The notes under the pieces: generated by a model | What the model was told of the DNA's origin: nothing | What the model saw: only the letters and a program-made list of their open reading frames with translations | Databases searched by the model: none | Source: Chromera velia | Lineage: Eukaryota > Sar > Chromeraceae | Assembly (NCBI GenBank): GCA_018398765.1 | Contig: JAHBMJ010003380.1 | Location: 1-11,233 of the forward strand | Reading direction: 5' to 3' | DNA: 11,233 nt | Made by a program: the position numbers and the translations under genes | Shown: positions 1 to 8,185 of the stretch, in pieces | Layout: each line of letters starts with the position of its first letter | Numbering within the stretch: position 1 is the stretch's first letter

Positions 1-1
1 C

Positions 2-1846
2 AAGCTGGCTTGCACAGCAGAATGGAAGAATTTCTTTGAGAAGCGAGGAAGAACAAATGAAGGCCCGCCGCGTCTTTTCTCCTCTTCGGGTCGATGGATG
101 GACAAGAAAGACATTGACCAGTCTACGCTGTCACGATTGTCAGTCAAACCTCTGATCGATGCAATGCATGAGATGGGTCCCTCTCTCTTTCCGCCTGCCA
201 AATCCAACCTTTCTCCTCACGCGATGAATGTAATAGAAACGCTCGGCATGAGGGTAAGGGTGGGAATGATGGACAAGGGAATGGGAGTGGGTGCAATCGG
301 CCCAGTCTGGTATGACAAGGAAGCCCTGAGGCAACTCGGGGACCCTGAGGCATACAAAAAGATCTCATGTAATCCTATAGAGGAAGAGAAGAAGCTTGTG
401 CGCGAACTGGCCGACTGCCTTGAATTCCTTGATTTGTCTTTCTCTCTGTATGTAAGGAAGGAAACGGCAGCGCGGATCGAGCACGCCACGCTCCCTAAAT
501 TTTTTATGATTATCAAGATCCACAAAAACCCGATCGTGGGGCGTCCAATCATCCCTCTTTGCTCCTCACTCTTCTCTCCTCTACATCGCATTGTGTCCAT
601 CGCACTACAGCCTTTTTCCACAGCACATAGCCAGCATATAATCGCATCTGCAGAGGTAGTTAGAAAGTACGAAGGGAAAAGAATTCACGCTTCCTCCTTC
701 CTCACCACTGCCGATGTTTCTTCCCTATACACCTCCCTGGACCAGTCAAAAATCCTTGAAGTTCTGTTCAAAGTTTTAAACGAGAACAAAAAGTTTTTCT
801 GCAGGAACATGCTCCCGCACATAGAGAAGGAACGCCCACCCTACGAGCCAAAAGAATGGAGAGAGAATCAATTCCTCGCCATTTGGAGAGCCATGTTTCG
901 GCTTCTGCTGCATGTCGTGTTTCAGTATACCGACAAAGAAGGGAACGTTTCTTTTTTTAAACAGAAAGGGGGTGTGCCAATGGGTTCTTCGGCAGGTGGG
1001 GAGATAGCAAAGCTGGTGTTGGCGCATGCATTCGAAGGTTTTCTGTTCAGTGACAGCAAGCCCTCTGCCTTGAATGAATATGACCGTTACATTGATGATG
1101 CACTGCTTGAATGGATTAACAGTACAAAGGAAGCCCTGGTTTCTTTTCTTGACACCTTCTTCACACACACAGACCCACACACACGTTTGCGCTTTGGCAG
1201 TTACTCAATAGTGGCAGCAAAGGACCTATTCCACACACCCATCATCCACCTTGATGTAGAGCTGTGGGCAGCGCGCTGGGAGGGGGAATTCATTGCCTTG
1301 GAGGTTCGTCCTCACACGAAGGCACTGAATGCACATCAATATCTGGCATGGACATCAGCGCACAGAAAGCGAACGAAACTGTCACTGGTGAGAGCAGAAT
1401 TAATCCGACGTCTGCGTCTCTGTACACGCGAAGCAGTTTTCAGGAAGGAGCAGGTTGAGGTTCTCCTGCGTTTCATGCGGAGGGGATACCCCCTCCCCCT
1501 CCTTCTCCAAGAAGCAAGCAGAGTCAAGTTCATAGACAGAGAGAAAGAAAGAAAGAAAGTCCTCACCTCCATCGACCGATTGAGAGCTGAAGCAGTGCGA
1601 GCTGTGCAAAATGCCGATAACCCCTTGAAAGAAGCAACGAGCATGCAGAAAAGATCTAATGATCTCTTCTTCAAGGTACAAGGATCTACTCAACTAGATC
1701 CTGTTGTTGGTTTCTTTAGACGTCAGCTCCAAAGAAAGATAGCTTGCCGCATTATGGTTGCACGACGCAACCCTCCGAACCTGCTCTCTATGTTGAAAAG
1801 TGAATGGAAGAAAAACATCAGAAAGAAACAGGCAGCTGGACGTTGA
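2..1846 (+). CDS. Penelope-like element reverse transcriptase, 5'-truncated by window edge
   Basis: RNA-directed DNA polymerase of a Penelope-like retroelement. The first ATG is at 98 (582 residues to the TGA), but the frame is open for 32 more codons to base 2, so the true start is probably upstream. Residues counted from that ATG: DKG at 59-61 opens the PLE N-terminal region. LPKF...KIHK (132-143) with GRPII is the fingers motif. Motif A is TADVSSLYTSL (204-214), motif B GGVPMGSSAGG (291-301), and motif C RYIDD (330-334), so the catalytic aspartates are intact. HQYLAW (413-418) and NPPNLLSML (558-566) match the PLE thumb and the conserved end of the RT core. The protein stops 16 residues later, so the C-terminal GIY-YIG nuclease of canonical PLEs is absent. 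The family call is from motifs read by eye. An EN-minus (Athena/Coprina-type) element or one with an unseen N-terminal nuclease both remain possible. The hammerhead downstream supports the assignment. Confidence 0.85.
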   Translation, partial: KLACTAEWKNFFEKRGRTNEGPPRLFSSSGRWMDKKDIDQSTLSRLSVKPLIDAMHEMGPSLFPPAKSNLSPHAMNVIETLGMRVRVGMMDKGMGVGAIGPVWYDKEALRQLGDPEAYKKISCNPIEEEKKLVRELADCLEFLDLSFSLYVRKETAARIEHATLPKFFMIIKIHKNPIVGRPIIPLCSSLFSPLHRIVSIALQPFSTAHSQHIIASAEVVRKYEGKRIHASSFLTTADVSSLYTSLDQSKILEVLFKVLNENKKFFCRNMLPHIEKERPPYEPKEWRENQFLAIWRAMFRLLLHVVFQYTDKEGNVSFFKQKGGVPMGSSAGGEIAKLVLAHAFEGFLFSDSKPSALNEYDRYIDDALLEWINSTKEALVSFLDTFFTHTDPHTRLRFGSYSIVAAKDLFHTPIIHLDVELWAARWEGEFIALEVRPHTKALNAHQYLAWTSAHRKRTKLSLVRAELIRRLRLCTREAVFRKEQVEVLLRFMRRGYPLPLLLQEASRVKFIDREKERKKVLTSIDRLRAEAVRAVQNADNPLKEATSMQKRSNDLFFKVQGSTQLDPVVGFFRRQLQRKIACRIMVARRNPPNLLSMLKSEWKKNIRKKQAAGR

Positions 1847-1944
1847 CTCACAAATAAAAATTAATAAATGGTTTTGGAAGTAATCAATTGTGAGTGAATA
1901 TTAATTGGTGTTTCAGCAGCTGCTGCTGCATAATAATCAGCTGG

Positions 1945-2025
1945 ACCTTCATGGGGGTATTTTGAATTCTTCCTGCAGGAAGAATTAAAAGATCTTTTGA
2001 TGTGATGTATACCCCCATGAAAGGT
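1945..2025 (+). repeat. Branched inverted repeat (outer stem plus two palindromic arms)
   Basis: The outer arms 1945-1960 and 2009-2025 pair over 16 bp with a single extra A on the right side; the core is TTCATGGGGGTA against TACCCCCATGAA. Inside are two adjacent perfect palindromes: 22 nt at 1965-1986 (half-site AATTCTTCCTG) and 12 nt at 1987-1998 (AAAAGATCTTTT). As RNA or extruded DNA this gives a three-way junction with two side hairpins. It lies 99 bp after the RT stop codon. The function is unknown; it may be a cis-acting structure of the retroelement RNA or a small inserted palindromic element. Confidence 0.7.
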
Positions 2026-2382
2026 AGTCTATGTAGAAGTACTGACAAACAGGCTTCTACTTAGCTCCAGCCTCTGCAATTGTAGAAATAAATGATTTCG
2101 TTTTATTTAAATGTTCTGTATTTAGCGCAAACACGCAAGCGGGCCCGCCCATGCCCCTTAGCACCGCGCATAGATATAGAACCCGGCCGTGCACCGCGCG
2201 CGTCATGCCGAAAAAAAGTGGCTTCCGGAAAAAGGTGGCTACCGTCTACGCTCAACAATGATTATTGTTTCTGGAAAGAAGCTCAAACTGCCTCTGTTTC
2301 TTGCTAGTCTAGCATCAACAAGCAGAAGAGCATTAAAGTGATTTCAGCCAAAGACTTCAGTCTAGAGCTTAGAACTCCGTAT

Positions 2383-2436
2383 AGCGTTGTCCCTGATGAG
2401 GCTTGATAAGCCCGAAACCGGTTGGACCTAAGCGCT
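2383..2436 (+). ncRNA. Type I hammerhead ribozyme with minimal palindromic stem III
   Basis: The catalytic core is CTGATGA (2393-2399) and GAAA (2414-2417). Stem I is GTCC (2389-2392) with GGAC (2424-2427), extended across an internal loop (TT opposite CTAAG) by AGCG (2383-2386) with CGCT (2433-2436). Stem II (2400-2413) folds as GGCTT/AAGCC over a GAT loop and leaves one extra C before GAAA, a small departure from consensus. Stem III is only the self-complementary ACCGGT (2417-2422). Predicted cleavage is after T2423. A stem III this short cannot close a normal loop in one molecule; hammerheads of this kind in PLEs are known to act as dimers. It has the same orientation as the RT and starts 537 bp beyond its stop codon. 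Confidence 0.85.
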
Positions 2437-3087
2437 TTCAGATTTTCTGTTCATGACAAGGAGGAGGTGTTCTTCAAATCAATTATCAGGGGAGCTGAGA
2501 TTCGGTGAGTCTTTCTAGCTCGGCCGAATCCCTGGGGCTCAGCTGTGGCGGCGTTTTGTTACCAGGTAGTCGCGAGCTGTCTCTCTTCCGAAAGAGGGAA
2601 AAGGAGTTTCCGAGAGGGCCTTTCCATCGACACACAAATGCATGTCATTGCCAGCTGGTGTTGTGTTCTTCCTTCCGAGTTTCAAATATCAGCGAGACGC
2701 GGGATACGGGACTCATGGGGGGAGCTCTGTAATTGTCGATCGATTGCATCTCTTGTGTGACGGGCCATCTGGGAAGAAGCTTCAGTCAGGCATGCAGCTT
2801 GCAGGCTCCTTTGCTTGGAACGGCTCTCGAATGATTCGCTCTGTGCGTAGACCTTGAGGGGGTGGGGGGGGTGGGGTTGGAAAACGGCTCTTTTTCTTTC
2901 TTTCTCTCTTTTTCTCTCTCTTTAGCCCTCCATCCCACATGCAGGTTAAAGCCACCTGTGTAGTGGAGAGGTCAGGTCCATGGGAGCTTTCATTTGTGCC
3001 GCGGGGTGGTCCCTTCTTTCGCTTGTTCGTAGACGGGCGGCCGGGGAGGGCATAGAAGATATGATCTCCGGTTCTCTTCAATGACAG

Positions 3088-3263
3088 AGGGAATCGACCA
3101 GCATGGACGTCAAGGGAGGCAAGGGCGGCAGCATCTGGGGAGGGAAGGAAAAGAACGTCAAGGTATCAATCAATTGTACTTCGATCAGATTTGACATTGA
3201 GGTGATTTGAGCCTGGCCCATCGAACGCGGACACGCCGTTCGTCTTCTACGAGTCACATGCAG
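3088..3263 (+). pseudogene. Pair of exon-like segments in repeat copy 1 (also at 5506-5681)
   Basis: Segment 3088-3162 lies between ATGACAG and GTATCA and reads KGGKGGSIWGGKEKN in its open frame. Segment 3212-3263 lies between TTTGAG and GTAAGA and reads PGPSNADTPFVFYESHAG in phase with the first. The TP-aromatic-Y-...-AG end loosely resembles apyrase conserved region 3 (TPvfxYATAG), which would follow ACR1 in gene order, as it does here across the unit border. Copy 2 keeps both frames and borders (GTAGGA replaces GTAAGA). Copy 3 keeps only the first segment before its deletion. The match is weak and no family is assigned. Confidence 0.2.
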
Positions 3264-4180
3264 GTAAGAAGGGATGGGGACTCGGACGGGGACGGGGACG
3301 CGGGCTGGAACGCTCTGCTTGAAAACCTCTCTGCCTTCCATATGTGTGTTTCCGTCCGTCTACATTGCTACCCGTCTAAGCTGTCTGTCGGCGTGCATGT
3401 ATGATTGCTTGCTTGCCTGTCTGGTCTGACTTTTCCCCTCAATATTCCGTTGCACACCTTTTTCCTCTCCTCTGCCATTGAGATTGGTCACAGCAGGGGT
3501 GGAGAGCAGACTGGTCACATGAACCCTCAGCTGTTCTGCACCTTCCTTGGTTTTCCGTAAGCTGAAGCTGTTCCGACGGGACACCCTCGGGGACTTTATT
3601 CGTACACTTTTGTACCCGTTCTCTTCTCTGATTTGATTCTGTCTTTCAATTTCGTGCGTGAGCAACCGTGCAGAAGTGCTGGCCTCTTACGGACTCTCTG
3701 GCGCTCTCAGGAAGCTCTTCTAAAGAGTTTCTGAAGAGCAGGTCAGCTGTAAAGTGTTCAACCGGACGAGTGGAGAGAGACAAACGGGAACAGTTGGGCA
3801 AATGAACGGAGAGAGAGCACAAGCTAGGGTGCTGTGGAGGATCTGCCGATGAGGAAATCAGGGGATGACAGAGAGGAGTGTACGAGGAGATAGGGGTATA
3901 GGATTGAGACCGGCTGCTATTTCCCATTTCAGATTCTTTCTCGCCGTAATACGACCGCTTTTTCGTACACTCATTCGGAGCAGAGATGCATAGATCTATT
4001 TGCTAACTCCTTTCAAGTTGCTGGTCTATTTGGTGATCGGTCTTCGATCGATCCTTTTCCCTCCCTTTTCTTTCATGCCTGACGCCGTCGACAACAGCGC
4101 CCGCTGTGTGAGAGGACGGCAGCTCAACCCACAAATCGCTGCATTAAAGTGTTTCGTTTTTCTGAACTCCCTGCATGCAG

Positions 4181-4417
4181 GTCCCTGATGCAGCGCATCG
4201 CCGTTCAAGAACCTCCTGGGTGCGGACAGCTGATCGGTTGAAACGTACGTACATCAGTCCCTCATTGAGTCCCCCCCGATGTGGCCTCACTCGATTAAGC
4301 GGTGACTCAGAGCCCAACGTTCTCTTACAACCACTGATCTCCCCGGCTGATGTGCGCAGTTGGGTGCTACTTCTGGATTGAGCAGCACCACCGGCCGATC
4401 GTCCATCCCACTGACAG
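4181..4417 (+). pseudogene. Pair of exon-like segments in repeat copy 1 (also at 6623-6859)
   Basis: Segment 4181-4244 follows CTGCATGCAG and is ended by GTACGT, the same donor hexamer used by the SKP1 gene in this window. Segment 4360-4417 follows GATGTGCGCAG and is ended by GTGATT. If joined, the only open frame crosses the junction and reads LGCYFWIEQHHRPIVHPTD in the second segment. Copy 2 keeps both segments and borders; its second segment differs by a single base that is silent in this frame. I do not recognise the product with any confidence. The splice layout is inferred from signals, not shown. Confidence 0.2.
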
Positions 4418-4729
4418 GTGATTGAGAGAGCTCTGAGAGAAGTTATGAGGCAAGTCGGAGCAAGAATGCAGAAGAAAGAAAGCTTTTCAAGAAAGCAAAA
4501 GAGCCGTCCACGGTCAGGGGGTAGCACCCCGGTAAAGAGTAGCCAGAGCATAAAAAGGCAGACTAAGGAAGAAGGCACAGAGATGCCGAAGAGCCATGAC
4601 AGGACATCGCGTGTTAAGGAAGGCGTCACTTGTTTTCATATGTGGGATGTTAAATTGGCCGTATGAGAGAGCATGTTAAGCTGTGTAATAGAGCATGATG
4701 GATGCTTGTGCTTTTACGAGTGTTTGCAG

Positions 4730-4922
4730 GATACTGGGAGGATCATCAGGGAGTGGCGCGTGTCTGCCGATGTGTGCAGTATAGCAAGGCTCCGGTGATT
4801 GACAGTGGATATGCCGGAACCTGCGTGCACATTTTTCGGATCCTCAGGAGCACCGGGACTTGCGGGAAGACGAGCTTGTCGATTCTGTGCAAGGAGTTGT
4901 ATCGATGGAGAGCTGAGATTCG
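4730..4922 (+). pseudogene. Exon-like segment, apyrase ACR1-like (end of repeat copy 1)
   Basis: Bounded by TGTTTGCAG on the left and GTGAGT on the right, both good splice borders. One frame is open throughout. At 4795-4836 it reads VIDSGYAGTCVHIF, which resembles apyrase conserved region 1 of GDA1/CD39 nucleotidases (family form VIDSGSSGTRVHIF), a nucleotide phosphate-binding loop. The three mismatches (Tyr, Ala, Cys) are each one base from the family residue. Downstream the open frame does not look apyrase-like, and another frame (PQEHRDLREDELVDSV) looks at least as protein-like, so a frameshift is possible. The key Ser and Arg are lost, so an active enzyme is unlikely. This is a by-eye similarity only. 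Confidence 0.3.
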
Positions 4923-7352
4923 GTGAGTCTTTCTAGCTCGGCCGAATCCCTGGGGCTCAGCTGTGGCAGCGTTTTGTTACCAGGTAGTCGCGAGCTGTCT
5001 CTCTTCCGAAAGAGGGAAAAGGAGTTTCCGAGAGGGCCTCTCCATCGACACACAAATGCATGTCATTGCCAGCTGGTGTTATGTTCTTCCTGCCAAGTTT
5101 CAAATATCAGCGAGACACGGGACACGGGACTCATGGGGGGAGCTCTGCAATTGTTGATCGATTGCATCTCTTGTGTGACGGGCCATCTGGGAAGAAGCTT
5201 CAGTCAAGCATGCAGCTTGCAGGCTCCTTTGCTTGGAACGGCTCTCGAATGATTCGCTCTGTGCGTAGACCTTGAGGAGGTGGGGGGGGTGGGGTTGGAA
5301 AACGGCTCTTTTTCTTTCTTTCTCTCTTTTTCTCTCTCTTTAGCCCTCCATCCCACATGTAGGTTAAAGCCACCTGTGTAGTGGAGAGGTCAGGTCCATG
5401 GGAGCTTTCATTTGTGCCGCGGGGTGGTCCCTTCTTTCGCCTGTTCGTAGACGGGGGGCCGGGGAGGGCATGGAAGATGTGATCTCCGGTTCTCCTCAAT
5501 GACAGAGGGAATTGACCAGCGTGGACGTCAAGGGAGGCAAGGGCGGCAGCATCTGGGGAGGGAAGGAAAAGAACGTCAAGGTATCAATCAATTGTACTTC
5601 GACCAGATTTGACATTGAGGTGATTTGAGCCTGGCCCATCGAATGCGGACACGCCGTTCGTCTTCTGCGAATCACATGCAGGTAGGAAGGGACGGGGACT
5701 TGGACGGGGACGGGGACACGGGCTGGAACGCTCTGCTTGAACACCTTTCTGCCTTCCATATGTGTGTTTCCGTCCGTCTACATCGCTGCCCGTCTAAGTT
5801 GTCTGTCGGCGTGTATGTATGATTGCTTGCTTGCCTGTCTGGTCTGACTTTTCCCCTCAATATTCCGTTGCACACTTTTTCCCTCTCCTCTGCCATTGAG
5901 ATTGGTCACAGCAGGGGTGGAGAGCAGACTGGTCACATGAACCCTCAGCTGTTCCGCGCCCTCCTTGGTTTTCCGTAAGCTGAAGCTGTTCCGACGGAAC
6001 ACCCTCGGGGACTTTATTCGTACACTTTTGTACCCGTTCTCTTCTCTGATTTGATTCTGTCTTTCAATTTCGTGCATGAGCAACCGTGCAGAAGTGCTGG
6101 CCTCTTACGAACTCTCTGGTGCTCTCAGGAAGCTCTTCTGAAGAGTTTCTGAAAAGCAGGTCAGCTGTAAAGTGTTCAACCGGACGAGTGGAGAGAGACA
6201 AACGGGAACAGTTGGGCAAATGAACGGAGAGAGAGCATAAGCTAGGGTGCTGTGGAGGATCTGCCGATGAGAAAATCAGGGGATGACAGAGAGGAGTGTA
6301 CGAGGAGATAGGGATATAGGACTGGAGGGAGTGAAAAGGAGGGGATTGGGACCGGCTGCTATTTCCCATTTCAGATTCTTTCTCGCCGTAATACGACCCC
6401 TTTTTCGTACACTCATTCGGAGCAGAGATGCATAGATCTATTTGCTAACTCCTTTCAAGTTGCTGGTCTGTTTGGTAATCGGTCTTCGATCGATCCTTTT
6501 CCCTCCCTTTTCTTTCATGCCTGACGCCGTCAACAACAGCGCCCGCTGTGTGAGAGGACGGCAGCTCAACCCGCAAATCGCTGCATTAAAGTGTTTCGTT
6601 TTTCTGAACTCCCTGCATGCAGGTCCCTCATACAGGGCATCGCCGTTCTAGAACCTCCTGGGTGCGGACAGCTGATCGGTTGAAACGTACGTGCATCAGT
6701 CCCTCATTGAGTCCCCCCCGATGTGGCCTCACTCGATTAAGCGGTGACTCAGAGCCCAACGTTCTCTTACAACCACTGATCTCCCCGGCTGATGTGCGCA
6801 GTTGGGTGCTACTTCTGGATTGAGCAGCACCACCGGCCGATCGTCCATCCCACTGATAGGTGATTGAGAGAGCTCTGAGAGAAGTTATGAGGCAAGTCGG
6901 AGCAAGAATGCAGAAGAAAGAAAGCTTTTCAAGAAAGCAAAAGAGCCGTCCACGGTCAGGGAGTAGTAGCCCGGTAAAGAGTAGCCAGAGCATAAAAAGG
7001 CAGAGCTAAAAAAGAAGGCACAGAGATGCCGAAGAGCTATGATAGGACATCGCATGTTAAGGAAGGCGTCACTTGTTTTCATATGTGGGATGTCAAATTG
7101 GCCGTGTGAGAGAGCATGATGAGCTGTGTAATAGAACATAATGGATGCTTGTGCTTTTATGAGTGTTTGCAGGATGCCGGGAGGATCATCAGGGAGTGGC
7201 GTGTGTCTGCCGATCTGTGCAATATAGCAAGGCTCCGGTGATTGACAGTGGATGTGCCGGAACGTGCATGCACATTTTTCGGATCCTCGGGAGTACCGGG
7301 ACTTGCGGGAAGATGAGCTTGTCAATTCTGTGCAAAGCGTTGTGTCGATGGA
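4910..7352 (+). repeat. Tandem 2.4 kb repeat, copy 2 (2443 bp)
   Basis: Direct head-to-tail copy of the preceding unit. It is 25 bp longer, almost all from a 24-bp purine-rich insertion at 6321-6344 that copy 1 lacks; copy 1 reads straight through from TATAGG to ATTGAGACC. It repeats all the exon-like segments: 5506-5580, 5630-5681, 6623-6686, 6802-6859 and 7173-7365. It has a one-base length change near 7006 that closes the frame open in copy 1 after 4418. Differences from copy 1 are mainly single-base transitions, which points to recent duplication. Confidence 0.9.
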
Positions 7353-7365
7353 GAGCTGAGATTCG
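7173..7365 (+). pseudogene. Exon-like segment, apyrase ACR1-like (end of repeat copy 2)
   Basis: Copy of the segment at 4730-4922, with the same TTTGCAG left border and GTGAGT right border. The ACR1-like stretch (7238-7279) reads VIDSGCAGTCMHIF. It differs from copy 1 at Tyr to Cys and Val to Met, so it is degenerate at the same positions. Nonsynonymous and synonymous changes are similarly frequent between the copies, which suits unconstrained decay rather than a maintained gene. No equivalent lies left of copy 1, where the retroelement begins instead, and copy 3 ends before reaching this part. Confidence 0.28.
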
Positions 7366-8185
7366 GTGAGTCTTTCTAGCTCGGCCGAATCCCTGGGGCT
7401 TAGCTGTGGCGGCGTTTTGTTACCAGGTAGTCGCGAGCTGTCTCTCTTCCGAAAGAGGGAAAAGGAGTTTCCGAGAGGGCCTCTCCATCGACATACAAAT
7501 GCATGTCATTGCCAGCTGGTGTTATGTTTTTCCTTCCGAGTTTCAAATATCAGCGAAACGCGGGATACGGGACTCATGGGGAGAGCTCTATAATTGTCGA
7601 TCGATTGCATCTCTTGTGTGACGGGCCATCTGGAAAGAAGCTTCAGTCAAGCATGCAGCTTGCAGGCTCCTTTGCTTGGAACGGCTCTCGAATGATTCGC
7701 TCTGTGCGTAGACCTTGAGGGGGTGGGGGGGGTGGGATTGGAAAACGGCTCTTTTTCTTTCTTTCTCTCTTTTTCTCTCTCTTTAGCCCTCCATCCCACA
7801 TGCAGGTTAAAGCCACCTGTGTAGTGGAGAGGTCAGGTCCATGGGAGCTTTCATTTGTGCCGCGGGGTGGTCCCTTCTTTCACCTGTTCGTAGACGGGGG
7901 GCCGGGGAGGGCATAGAAGATGTGATCTCCGGTTCTCCTCAATGACAGAGGGAATCGACCAGCGTGGACATCAAGGGAGGCAAGGGCGGCAGCATCTGGG
8001 GAGGGAAAGGAAAGAACGTCAAGGTGTCAATCAATTGTACTTCGACCACATCTGATGCGACAGGACACTCTCCGGGACTCGATTCGTTCTGTCTTGCATC
8101 AGCCCCTTTCTTGGTTTCTGCATAAGCAACCATGCAGAAGTACTGGCCTTTTGCGGACTCTCTGGGGCTCTTGCATGGCTCTTGC
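7353..8185 (+). repeat. Tandem 2.4 kb repeat, copy 3 (internally deleted, right end diverged)
   Basis: It matches copy 2 at offset 2443 until about 8056, then jumps: 8059 onward (GACAGGACACTCTCC) corresponds to copy 2 from 5993 (GACGGAACACCCTCG). About 380 bp, equivalent to 5614-5992, are therefore missing. After the deletion the match is clearly poorer but still recognisable, for example AGCAACCATGCAGAAGTACT against AGCAACCGTGCAGAAGTGCT, and it fades out near 8185. This is the right end of the array. The sharp change in divergence suggests the tail is an older fragment than the tandem copies. Confidence 0.8.

Larger units (their letters stand above)
1847..2490 (+). mobile_element. 3' non-coding region of the Penelope-like element
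   Basis: This runs from the RT stop codon to the point where similarity to the 2.4 kb tandem repeat begins. AATAAA-type motifs occur just after the stop (about 1853) and near 2085 and could serve 3'-end formation. The stretch holds a branched inverted repeat (1945-2025), a small GTAGAAG/CTTCTAC hairpin (2033-2060), a short GC-rich block (about 2137-2205) and the hammerhead (2383-2436). PLE terminal regions (pLTRs) are known to carry hammerheads, so this is probably the element's pLTR-like 3' end. The right boundary at about 2490 comes from comparison with positions 4901-4920 and 7344-7363. The left end of the element lies outside the window. Confidence 0.6.
2492..4909 (+). repeat. Tandem 2.4 kb repeat, copy 1 (2418 bp)
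   Basis: The unit matches the next copy nearly base for base at a fixed offset of 2418, with scattered substitutions. Landmarks are GAGCTGAGATTCGGTGAGTC at the left end, a G-run at 2859-2876, a C/T tract ending in TTTAG (2889-2924), and exon-like segments at 3088-3162, 3212-3263, 4181-4244, 4360-4417 and 4730-4922. The orientation is assigned from GT...AG signals on this strand. The left end abuts the retroelement: the bases corresponding to 4730-4908 are missing upstream of copy 1. Frames within the unit are short and mostly differ between copies, so no intact gene is called. Confidence 0.9.

Noticed and set aside
2642-2857. A 71-codon frame kept at the same place in all three repeat copies (also 5060-5275 and 7503-7718)
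   Set aside because: Between copies 1 and 2 I count five amino-acid-changing and three silent differences, about what neutral drift gives. The copies are too similar for an open frame to mean much, and no family is recognised.
3112-3156. KGGSIWGGK, similar to a cyclophilin loop
   Set aside because: The surrounding residues show no cyclophilin sequence; a short glycine-rich match is not enough.
4144-4629. 161-codon minus-strand frame in repeat copy 1
   Set aside because: It is shortened in copy 2, overlaps plus-strand exon-like segments, and has no recognisable domain.
4730-4785. GGSSGSG in another frame, recalling cysteine synthase / cystathionine beta-synthase
   Set aside because: The frame hits a stop within a few codons and the upstream exon-like segments do not match those enzymes.
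4837-4880. P-loop-like STGTCGKTS in the ACR1-like segment
   Set aside because: The spacing does not fit GxxxxGK(S/T), the Thr is Met in copy 2, and the following residues do not resemble an NTPase.
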